64,000 bases of DNA from assembly GCF_014647515.1 (NCBI RefSeq), contig NZ_BMPI01000008.1, positions 12,666 through 76,665 of the forward strand, read 5' to 3'. Made by a program: the position numbers and the translations under genes. This document shows, in pieces, positions 50,635 through 57,892 of the stretch. The notes below the pieces were generated by a model, which was not told where the DNA came from, made no database searches, and saw nothing but the letters and a program-made list of their open reading frames with translations. Source of the DNA: Dactylosporangium sucinum. Lineage in GTDB: Bacteria > Actinomycetota > Actinomycetes > Mycobacteriales > Micromonosporaceae. How positions within the stretch are numbered: position 1 is the stretch's first letter; each line of letters begins with the position of its first letter.

Positions 50635-51281
50635 AGACGCTGACGGTTGACGGCGTGACGGTCGCGTACGAGCGAGACCACCCCGTGCTGCGCGACGTCT
50701 CGGTCATCGTGTCGCCGGGTCAGATCCTCGCCGTGACCGGCCCCTCGGGCGCCGGCAAGACGACGCTGCTGTGGGCGATGGCCGGCCTGCTGCGCCCGGC
50801 CGCCGGCACGGTGGCGATCGACGCCACCCCGCTGCGCGACCGCGACCACGCGGTGGCCGAGCGCGTGGTACTGATCCCACAGGACAACGGCCTGGCCGCG
50901 ATCCTCACCGCGCAGGAGAACATCCAGGTGGCGATGATCGCCGGCGGCGCGGCCCCGGCCGACGCCCGCCGCGCGACGGTGTCCTCCCTGGAGCGCCTGG
51001 GCCTGGCCGGCCAGGCGGACCAGCTGGTGGAGGAGCTCTCGGGCGGCCAGCAGCAGCGGACGGCGATCGCCCGCGGCCTGGCCCTGCACGGCGCCGTGGT
51101 GCTGGCCGACGAGGTGACGAGCGAGCTCGACGCCACGAACCGCCAGCGCGTCATGGAGATCCTGCAGGAGGAGGCCCGCCGCGGCGCCGCGGTCGTGTTC
51201 GCCACGCACGACCCGGACGCGGCGGCCGCCTGCGACCGCGAGCTGCACTTGTCGGACGGCGCCGCCCAGCTGGTCCGCTGA
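50631..51281 (+). CDS. ABC transporter ATP-binding protein, second ATPase of cassette A
   Basis: 216 aa, GTG start coupled by GTGA. Complete canonical ATPase: Walker A GPSGAGKTT (about 37-45), signature LSGGQQQR (about 136-143), Walker B VVLADEVTSELD (note DEV rather than DEP) and switch His in FATHDPD. Without the extra C-terminal domain of its neighbour. It may form a heterodimer with the upstream ATPase, in which one site would have LSPGE and the other LSGGQ. Confidence 0.87.
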   Translation: MKTLTVDGVTVAYERDHPVLRDVSVIVSPGQILAVTGPSGAGKTTLLWAMAGLLRPAAGTVAIDATPLRDRDHAVAERVVLIPQDNGLAAILTAQENIQVAMIAGGAAPADARRATVSSLERLGLAGQADQLVEELSGGQQQRTAIARGLALHGAVVLADEVTSELDATNRQRVMEILQEEARRGAAVVFATHDPDAAAACDRELHLSDGAAQLVR

Positions 51282-51425
51282 CCTACCGAGCTCGACGGCG
51301 CGTGCCGGCGGCCACCTGCGCCGGCCGCCAGCACGCGCCGGCCAGCCCCGCCCCGCCGCCCCGTCGGACGGCGCCCGCCGCCCAACGCTCCGCCGCCCCA
51401 CCACCGCCCAGCGCCCACGCCGTCC

Positions 51426-51524
51426 GCAGCCCGGCGGCGACCCGTCCGCAGCCCGGCCGCAGCCCGGCCGCAGCCCGGCCGCAGCCCGGCGGCAGCCCGG
51501 CGGCGACCCGTCCGCAGCCCGGCC
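51426..51524. repeat. 11-bp tandem repeat, nine units
   Basis: Nine contiguous units of GCAGCCCGGCC with variants GCAGCCCGGCG and GCGACCCGTCC. The two variant units recur in the same order at both ends, suggesting an internal duplication. The period is not a multiple of three, which speaks against coding. Confidence 0.85.
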
Positions 51525-51535
51525 GGATCACGGCG

Positions 51536-51608
51536 GCGATCTTGGAGTTGTGGTCCTGGCTTTATGGCGCTATTTCGGACATTCCCGGGACCGCAACTCC
51601 AAGATCGC
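51536..51608. repeat. Long palindrome, family A copy 3
   Basis: Arms 51536-51556 and 51588-51608 (21 nt, one mismatch) flank a 31-nt AT-richer loop. Core GATCTTGGAGTTGTGG, the same family as 2-94 and 7982-8065. It lies 255 bp after the cassette A ATPase. Confidence 0.8.
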
Positions 51609-51742
51609 GCGGAACTGGGGTCGCGACAGGGGGACCGGTTGGGGTTCCTCGGCGGGCTGCGCCAGGTCGCGCTGAACGGCGGGGTGGTGGAACTGGATCA
51701 GGCCGCGCCGAGCGGCGGGGTGGCCGGGCCGCGCTGGGCTGA

Positions 51743-51915
51743 GCGGTGCCCGACCGGTCCATGCTGAGCCCGTCCGTGTCGTGCCGGTCCATGCCCTGCG
51801 GTGCCCTGCGGTGCTGGGCGGTGCTGGGCGGTGCCGGGCGGTGCCGGTCCGGGTCGTGCTGGGCCGGGTCGTGCCGGGCCGCGTCGTGCCGGGCCGCGTC
51901 GTGTCGGTCCCGCGC
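51743..51915. repeat. Degenerate GTGCYGGGCG-type short repeat
   Basis: A run of units such as GTGCTGGGCG, GTGCCGGGCG, GTGCCCTGCG and GTCGTGCCGGGCCGC, with a period near 10 then 15. Strand-asymmetric (G/T on top). Boundaries approximate. Confidence 0.55.
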
Positions 51916-52007
51916 CGTGTTGGGCTGGGCTGAGGGGCGGGGTGGCTGGATTGGCTGGATTGGGTGGCTGGGCGGGGCGCGATTCCCCCGGGTTGCTCAC
52001 CCGGCTC

Positions 52008-52063
52008 CATGATCAAGGGACGTATTTGGCTGTCCCAGCGACCAGAAGTTTCCCTTGATCATG
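52008..52063. repeat. Palindrome, family B copy 2
   Basis: Perfect 13-nt ends (52008-52020 and 52051-52063) CATGATCAAGGGA, with the inner part matching imperfectly. The right arm reads AGAAGTTTCCCTTGATCATG, nearly the same as the arm of the element at 37595-37646, so both come from one family. Confidence 0.8.
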
Positions 52064-52169
52064 GGCGACCCCCGGTCGGCGGGCTGTCGGCGGGCGGGCA
52101 GCGGGCAAAAGGGGGTGCCGTGGGCGACAAATCGGAAATGTCCGCCACGACCCGAACCAGACACCCCGA

Positions 52170-52229
52170 GACGTTGGTCGATCTACCCCCACGACCGCCG
52201 TCGAAAGTGAGGGTAGATCGACCAACGTC
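52170..52229. repeat. Palindrome, family C
   Basis: Arms 52170-52192 and 52207-52229 (23 nt, one mismatch) with a 14-nt loop; the arm starts GACGTTGGTCGATCTACCC. Only copy in the window. It ends about 108 bp before the Asp23 family gene. Confidence 0.8.
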
Positions 52230-52336
52230 AAAGCTGGCGCGGCGCGTCCCAGGACGGCCGGTTGGGGGGTCCCTCGGCTGGCGGCGCGCGAGTACGCTCG
52301 GCCCCGCCTACGAACCGGGACAGGGAGAGAACTGCC

Positions 52337-53053
52337 ATGACCGAGGCGACCGCGGGCTTCCCCGCGCGCACCGATGTTGACGATCCTGACATGACCGGCG
52401 ACGCGCTCGCGGCCGTCGAGCCGGCGGCCCCGGCCGCGCCCGCGGCGGTCGTGCCCGCGCAGCCGGCCGCCGAGCAGTCGCGGCTGCGGGCCGCGGCCGA
52501 CGACGCCGCGGAGCGGGTCACCACGTTCGCCACCGAGACGGCCGAGAAGGTCGGCGAGTTCGCCTCCAGCACCGCCGCCGCGTCCGGGCGGATCGCCTCG
52601 CAGGTGGTCGACCGGCTGCGCAACAACGCCGAGCTGGCCGCCGAGCGGGGCACCACCACGATCGCCGACGAGGTCGTGGAGAAGGTCGCCGGGATCGCCG
52701 CCCGCCAGGTGCCGGGCGTGTACGACCTGGGCGGCGACGTCGCCCGGGTGTTCGCCGCCGTGCGCGACCGGATCGGGCTCGGCGACGGCGATGGTGAGTC
52801 GTCCAACCGCGGCGTCCAGGTGCGGCTCGAGGGGCGCACGGCGACCGTGCGGGTGACGCTCGTGATCGAGTACGGGTTCGTCGTGTACTCCGTGGCCGAG
52901 AAGGTGCGGACCAAGGTCATCAGCTCGGTCGAGAACCTGCTCGGGCTGGAGGTCACCGCCGTGGACATCGTCGTCGACGACGTGCACGTGGACGACAAGG
53001 ATGCCCAGCGGGTGGGTAGCGACGAGGAGCGGGCCGCCGAGTACGCCGGCTGA
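52337..53053 (+). CDS. Asp23/Gls24 family envelope stress protein
   Basis: 238 aa, ATG with AGGGAGAG upstream. Residues 1-100 are Ala/Pro/Glu-rich and partly amphipathic helix (ATETAEKVGEFASSTAAASG). The C-terminal 130 residues form the Asp23 domain: ADEVVEKVAGIAARQVPGVYDLGG, RGVQVRLEGRTATVRVTLVIEYG, VRTKVISSVENLLGLEVTAVDIVVDDV. These proteins associate with the membrane or envelope and rise under alkaline or general stress. The long N-terminal extension is unusual. It stands alone between repeats and icmA. Confidence 0.85.
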   Translation: MTEATAGFPARTDVDDPDMTGDALAAVEPAAPAAPAAVVPAQPAAEQSRLRAAADDAAERVTTFATETAEKVGEFASSTAAASGRIASQVVDRLRNNAELAAERGTTTIADEVVEKVAGIAARQVPGVYDLGGDVARVFAAVRDRIGLGDGDGESSNRGVQVRLEGRTATVRVTLVIEYGFVVYSVAEKVRTKVISSVENLLGLEVTAVDIVVDDVHVDDKDAQRVGSDEERAAEYAG

Positions 53054-53098
53054 GACGCATCAGACAGGCGGTGCCCGGGGAATCCGGGCACCGTGCCT

Positions 53099-53126
53099 TA
53101 GCGATCGTTCAGGTTGCCGATAGCAT
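53099..53126 (+). promoter_or_regulatory. icmA promoter with shared motif in the spacer
   Basis: TTAGCG (53099-53104) and TAGCAT (53121-53126) are spaced like -35 and -10. ATCGTTCAGGT (53104-53114) lies between them and repeats exactly at 44493-44503 in the mce/thiolase gap. A repressor there would block transcription. Confidence 0.4.
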
Positions 53127-53169
53127 CGGAGAGACGGAGATCCCGCCGACCCGAGGAGCGCCGACACCC

Positions 53170-54843
53170 ATGGACGCCCACGATATTGCCGAAGGCCGCG
53201 ACCGCTGGCAGCGCCGCTACGACGAGGCGCGCAAGCGCGACGCCGACTTCACCACCCTGTCGGGGAGCCGGGTCGAGCCGGTCTACGGGCCGCCCGAGGG
53301 CGACGACGTGCCCGGTTTCGAGCGTATCGGCTGGCCGGGTGAGTTTCCGTACACGCGCGGGCTGCACGCCACCGGCTACCGGGGGCGCACCTGGACGATC
53401 CGCCAGTTCTCCGGGTTCGGCAACGCGCAGCAGACGAACGCGCGGTACAAGATGCTGCTCGGCGCGGGTGGCGGCGGCCTCTCCGTGGCCTTCGACATGC
53501 CCACCCTCATGGGCCGGGACTCCGACGACCCGCAGTCGCTCGGCGAGGTGGGGCACTGCGGGGTGGCGATCGACTCTGCGGCCGACATGGACGTGCTGTT
53601 CGACGGCATCCCGCTGGCGGACGTGACCACGAGCATGACCATCTCCGGCCCGGCGGTCCCGGTGTTCTGCATGTACCTCGTGGCCGCCGAGCGCCAGGGC
53701 GCCGACCTCGGCAAGCTCGACGGCACCCTGCAGACCGACATCTTCAAGGAGTACATCGCGCAGAAGGAGTGGCTGTTCCCGCCCGAGCCGCACCTGCGCC
53801 TCATCGGCGACCTCATGGAGTACTGCAACCGCCACATCCCGCGGTACAAGCCGCTGTCGGTTTCCGGTTACCACATCCGCGAGGCCGGCTCGACCGCCGC
53901 GCAGGAGCTGGCGTTCACGCTCGCCGACGGGTTCGGCTACGTGGAGCTCGGGAAGAGCCGAGGCCTCGACGTCAACACGTTCGCGCCCGGGCTCAGCTTC
54001 TTCTTCGACGCCCACGTTGACTTCTTCGAGGAGATCGCCAAGTTCCGCGCCGCCCGGCGGATCTGGGCCCGCTGGATGCGTGACGTCTACGGCGCGACCA
54101 GCGAGAAGGCGCTCTGGCTGAAGTTCCACACGCAGACCGCCGGCGTCTCGCTGACCGCCCAGCAGCCGTACAACAACGTGGTCCGCACCGCCGTCGAGGC
54201 GCTCAGCGCGGTGCTCGGCGGCACCCAGTCCCTGCACACCAACGCGCTCGACGAGACGCTCGCCCTCCCGACCGACCAGGCCGCCGAGATCGCGCTGCGG
54301 ACCCAGCAGGTGCTCATGGAGGAGACCGGCGTGACCAACGTCGCCGACCCGCTCGGCGGCTCGTGGTACGTCGAGGCCCTCACCGACCGGATCGAGGCCG
54401 AGGCCGAGGCCATCTTCCAGCGGATCCGCGACATGGGCAGCGACGGCACGATCACCAGCGGCATCCTGCGCGGGATCGAGGACGGATGGTTCATGTCGGA
54501 GATCGCCGACAGCGCATTCGTCTACCAGCAGGCCGTCGAGAAGGGCGACAAGCGGGTCGTCGGCGTCAACGTGCACACCGGCTCGGTCACCCGCGACCTC
54601 GACATCCTCCGCGTCTCGCACGAGGTCGAGATCGAGCAGAACCGCCTGCTCGGCGCCCGCCGGGTCGGCCGCGACGCCACGCTGGTCAAGGAGCGGCTGG
54701 AGCGGATGGTGGCGGCCGCGCGCACCGACGAGAACCTCATCCCGGCCATGCTCGACGCGGCCCGGGCCGAGGCCACGCTCGGCGAGATCTGCGGCGCATT
54801 GAAGGACGTCTGGGGCGTGTACCGCGAGCCAGCGCGCTTTTGA
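53170..54843 (+). CDS. icmA: Isobutyryl-CoA mutase large subunit
   Basis: 557 aa. A mutase barrel without a cobalamin domain; it would need a separate small IcmB-type subunit, not in this window. Interconverts isobutyryl-CoA and n-butyryl-CoA. Substrate-site residues separate it from methylmalonyl-CoA mutase: Phe80 (WTIRQF) and Gln198 (KEYIAQKEWLFPP) where methylmalonyl-CoA mutase has Tyr89 and Arg207; Phe80/Gln198 are the published IcmA pair. FDMPTLMGRDSDDP and SGYHIREAGSTAAQE are well kept. ATG 53170 gives exactly the IcmA numbering. The upstream motif is shared with mce/thiolase. Confidence 0.92.
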   Translation: MDAHDIAEGRDRWQRRYDEARKRDADFTTLSGSRVEPVYGPPEGDDVPGFERIGWPGEFPYTRGLHATGYRGRTWTIRQFSGFGNAQQTNARYKMLLGAGGGGLSVAFDMPTLMGRDSDDPQSLGEVGHCGVAIDSAADMDVLFDGIPLADVTTSMTISGPAVPVFCMYLVAAERQGADLGKLDGTLQTDIFKEYIAQKEWLFPPEPHLRLIGDLMEYCNRHIPRYKPLSVSGYHIREAGSTAAQELAFTLADGFGYVELGKSRGLDVNTFAPGLSFFFDAHVDFFEEIAKFRAARRIWARWMRDVYGATSEKALWLKFHTQTAGVSLTAQQPYNNVVRTAVEALSAVLGGTQSLHTNALDETLALPTDQAAEIALRTQQVLMEETGVTNVADPLGGSWYVEALTDRIEAEAEAIFQRIRDMGSDGTITSGILRGIEDGWFMSEIADSAFVYQQAVEKGDKRVVGVNVHTGSVTRDLDILRVSHEVEIEQNRLLGARRVGRDATLVKERLERMVAAARTDENLIPAMLDAARAEATLGEICGALKDVWGVYREPARF

Positions 54844-54872
54844 TCTTAACGTTACCTATTCGCAATGCAACC

Positions 54873-54928
54873 GGCCCCTCTCCCGGCAGGTCTACCTACG
54901 AACGACTTGACCACACGGGGGAGGGGCC
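54873..54928 (+). promoter_or_regulatory. Hairpin enclosing the ribosome binding site of the cassette B permease
   Basis: GGCCCCTCTCCCG (54873-54885) pairs with CGGGGGAGGGGCC (54916-54928), 13 bp with one mismatch. The 3' arm contains the GGAGGGG ribosome binding site and ends right at the TTG start. The 30-nt loop holds a small nested AGGT/ACCT pair. If transcribed, it should block translation unless opened, so it could be a regulatory leader. Confidence 0.6.
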
Positions 54929-57892
54929 TTGCTGGCACTCGTGCTCGCGGCGTTGCGAGCGAGGCGCGCGCAGGCGCTGACACTGCTCGTCCTCAGCACG
55001 CTCGCCGCGGCCGCCGCCGCGGCGGCCCCCTGGTACGTGCTGGCCTCCACCGAACGGGTCGCCACCCGGCACATGGAGACCGCGCCGATCCAGGAGCGGG
55101 CGCTGGAGACCATCGGCGAGGGCAAGATCGAGGGCGGCTCGATCACCGACATCGTCGCGGCGCAGGCCGAGCTCACGCAGCGAGTCGTCGGGCTGGGCGG
55201 GTTCACCACCTACACGCAGGCGCACGTCACCGGGCAGGCGTCGACGGTGCCGGCCGCCGCGAGCAACGAGGCGCGCTCCACCGGCTCGCCGCTGGTGATG
55301 CGGACCGGCGCGTGCGAGCACGCCGTCATCGACGGCCGCTGCGCGACTTCGGCGGACGAGGCGATGCTCAGCTACCGCACCGCCCGCTTCATGCGGCTGA
55401 AGGCCGGCGATCCGATCGTCTTCACGTCGACCAACCTCAACGAGCCGGTCAAGCTGACCGTCGTGGGCGTCTACCGCCCCGACGACCCCGGCGACCCGTT
55501 CTGGAGCAGCAACTCCCAGCTCGTCGCGCAGTCCCTGCCGACCAGCCCGCCCCCCGAGATCACCGAGCCGGTCGACGATGCCGTGCTCGTCGGGCCGGCC
55601 GCCCTCGACGCGATCAAGCCGAAGAGCGTCCGCACGATCACCGACATGGTCGCGCAGCCGGTGCTGTTCGTCGACCACCAGCCCGACGTCGTGGGGGCCT
55701 ACCTCGGCGCCGCGACGGTGGAGGCCGCCAACAACCGGCTCACCCTCACCACCTCGATCTACGACGTCATCGAGCGCATCGAGCGGGACCGGCAGCTCGT
55801 CTCCCTGGGCGTGCCGGTCGGCGCCTTCCAGCTGCTCATCCTGTGCTGGTTCGCGCTGTACCTCGCGGTAAAGTACACCGGCGTCGAGCGCCGGCCCGAC
55901 ATCGGGCTGGTGAAGCTGCGCGGCGCGTCCCGCGGGCGCACCTGGAGCCTGGTCGGCGGGCAGAGCGGGCTGCCGATGCTCGGCGGGGCGGTGCTCGGCC
56001 TGCCGCTCGGGTACCTCGTCGCCACCGCCGTCAACGGATCGATCCGCGAGCCGGCCGTGCGCGATCAGGCGTTCCAGCTCTCGGTCGGCGCCGTCGCGCT
56101 GGCGGTCGTCGGCGCCCTGCTGGCGGCCCTGCTCGCCGAGCGCCGGTCGCTCGGGTCGAGCGTCGCCGAGCTGCTGCGGCAGAGCCCGGCCCGGGCCGGC
56201 GCCTGGCGCGACCTGCTCGACCTGGTGCTGGTCATCGTCGCGGTCGCCGCGCTCTGGCAGCTGCGCAACCGGGCCGAGGGCGACGTCGCCGGCCTGGCGC
56301 TGCTCGCCCCCGGCCTGGCGGCGCTGGCGTTCGCCCTGGTCGCCGCCCGGCTCATCACCTACAGCGCCGCCCGGATGGTCGAGAGCGCGCTCCGCCACGG
56401 CCGTCCGGCCCGGGCCCTCAGCGCGATCTACCTCGCCCGGCGCCCGGGGGTGCACCGGCTGGCCGCGCTGATCATCGTCACCGTGGCCCTGCTGTGCACG
56501 TCGTTCTTGACCTGGCACGCCGGGCAGGAGGCGGGCCGGACCCGGGCCGAGCTGGAGGTCGGCGCCGACCGGGTGCTGACGGTGCGGGCCGAGAACCGGC
56601 TGGCCCTGCTGGAGGCGGTGCGCCGCGCCGACCCGGGCGGGAAGTCGGCGATGGCCGCCGTGCAGTCGCTGTCCAGCGGCAACGACCGGGTGCTGCTGGT
56701 CGACAGCACCCGGCTGGCGGCGGTGGCGGCCTGGCGCCCGGAGTACGGCCTGAGCGCCGAGCAGACCGCGGCGCTGCTGCACCCGAAGGCCCCCGACCCG
56801 GTCTACGTCACCGGCGGCCAGCTCACCCTCGACGTCACCAACCACTACACGGTGCTCGACCGCCAGCGGGTGGTCGTGCTCGACGTCGTGATGGCCGACC
56901 CGGCCGGCACCCGCACCGTCGTGCGGCTCGGCCCGCTCGCCGAGGGCGCGCAGCAGCTCACCGCGCCGGTGCCCGCCTGCACGAAGGCGCCCGGCTGCCG
57001 GCTGAGCTCGCTGAACATCATGCAGAGCACGCTGGAGCAGAAGATCTTCTTCGCGTCGCGGCCCGGCATCGAGGTGACCGTCCACGGCATCACCCAGAGC
57101 GGCCCCGACCAGACCCTGGTCGGCCGGGAGATGCTGGCCGACCGGTCCCGCTGGCGGCTCGACGTCAACGGGGTGCCGCCCAACCTGATCGTCACCCCGT
57201 CCGCCGACGGGCTGCTGCTGAAGGTCGCGCCGATCCGCACCGGCGGCGCGACCGACCCGGGCGTCTACCCGCTCGACGCGCCGGCCCCGATCGTGAGCGT
57301 GCGGGCCCGGCTGCTCAAGCCGCGGCTCCTCGGCGACCAGCGGGTCAGCTACGGCACCACCACGCTGACCGAGACGGTCGGTGCCACCGCGACCCGGCTG
57401 CCGCGGCTGGGCGAGCTGGGCGTGCTGGTCGACCTGGAGTACGCCGACCGGCTCGGCGCCGACTTCGGCGCGGGCGAGTCGCTGCAGGTCTGGCTGGCCC
57501 GCGACGCGCCGCCCGACCTGCCCGACAAGCTGCGCAAGGAGGGCCTGATCATCCTCGGCGAGGAGTCGATCGACGGCGTCGCCGAGCGGTACGCCTCCTT
57601 CGGGCCGCCGCTGACGCTGCAGTTCATGCTGCTCTCCGCCATCATCGGGGTCGCCCTCGCGGCCGGGGCGGCCACCGTCGTCGCCGCCGTCGAACGCCGG
57701 CCGCGCGCCCGCGAGCTCACCGCGCTGCGCCACCAGGGCGCCTCGGCCCGCCTGGTCAAACGGGTGAGCTTCGAGGGGTACCTCGTGCTGGTCGGCGTCT
57801 CGGTGCTGCTGGGCCTGGTGCTGGCCGCGCTGATCCACGCCTACGTCGGAGACGTCATGCCCTACTTCGCCGACGGATGGAGCGCGCCGTGA
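54929..57892 (+). CDS. FtsX-like ABC permease, cassette B first
   Basis: 987 aa, TTG start directly after GGAGGGGCC. Same layout as the cassette A permease: N-terminal helix about 15-35, soluble domain to about 290, helix group to about 540, second soluble domain, and a C-terminal helix group with QFMLLSAIIGVALAAGAATVVAA and a last helix near 950-970. Cys pairs GACEHAVIDGRC and CTKAPGCRL are in the same positions as in its paralogues. It shares the operon with a second permease and one ATPase. Confidence 0.85.
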   Translation: MLALVLAALRARRAQALTLLVLSTLAAAAAAAAPWYVLASTERVATRHMETAPIQERALETIGEGKIEGGSITDIVAAQAELTQRVVGLGGFTTYTQAHVTGQASTVPAAASNEARSTGSPLVMRTGACEHAVIDGRCATSADEAMLSYRTARFMRLKAGDPIVFTSTNLNEPVKLTVVGVYRPDDPGDPFWSSNSQLVAQSLPTSPPPEITEPVDDAVLVGPAALDAIKPKSVRTITDMVAQPVLFVDHQPDVVGAYLGAATVEAANNRLTLTTSIYDVIERIERDRQLVSLGVPVGAFQLLILCWFALYLAVKYTGVERRPDIGLVKLRGASRGRTWSLVGGQSGLPMLGGAVLGLPLGYLVATAVNGSIREPAVRDQAFQLSVGAVALAVVGALLAALLAERRSLGSSVAELLRQSPARAGAWRDLLDLVLVIVAVAALWQLRNRAEGDVAGLALLAPGLAALAFALVAARLITYSAARMVESALRHGRPARALSAIYLARRPGVHRLAALIIVTVALLCTSFLTWHAGQEAGRTRAELEVGADRVLTVRAENRLALLEAVRRADPGGKSAMAAVQSLSSGNDRVLLVDSTRLAAVAAWRPEYGLSAEQTAALLHPKAPDPVYVTGGQLTLDVTNHYTVLDRQRVVVLDVVMADPAGTRTVVRLGPLAEGAQQLTAPVPACTKAPGCRLSSLNIMQSTLEQKIFFASRPGIEVTVHGITQSGPDQTLVGREMLADRSRWRLDVNGVPPNLIVTPSADGLLLKVAPIRTGGATDPGVYPLDAPAPIVSVRARLLKPRLLGDQRVSYGTTTLTETVGATATRLPRLGELGVLVDLEYADRLGADFGAGESLQVWLARDAPPDLPDKLRKEGLIILGEESIDGVAERYASFGPPLTLQFMLLSAIIGVALAAGAATVVAAVERRPRARELTALRHQGASARLVKRVSFEGYLVLVGVSVLLGLVLAALIHAYVGDVMPYFADGWSAP

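Larger units (their letters stand above)
51282..52336. other. 1-kb gene-free, repeat-rich intergenic region
   Basis: No credible gene in any frame. In order it holds: Pro/Arg-type C-rich sequence; an 11-bp tandem repeat (51426-51524); a family A palindrome (51536-51608); a degenerate 10-bp repeat (51743-51915); a family B palindrome (52008-52063); a third palindrome (52170-52229); and a possible -10 TACGCT (52293-52298) for the next gene. Three different palindromes in 700 bp is unusual. Confidence 0.7.

Noticed and set aside
51426..51524. CRISPR array
   Set aside because: The units are 11 bp and contiguous, with no spacers and no cas genes nearby.
51282..51531. Minus-strand 82-codon Gly/Ala/Arg protein over the 11-bp repeat
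   Set aside because: The repeat period is not a multiple of three and the peptide is low-complexity; no start context.
53170..54843. Methylmalonyl-CoA mutase large subunit
   Set aside because: Phe80 and Gln198 and the lack of a cobalamin domain fit IcmA better.
54865..57888. A 2016-codon open frame that would join the upstream part of cassette B to the second permease
   Set aside because: Its first 1000 residues are Arg/Ala/Gly/Pro-rich shadow sequence of the first permease read in another frame; the real second permease begins at 57889 with a GTGA overlap.
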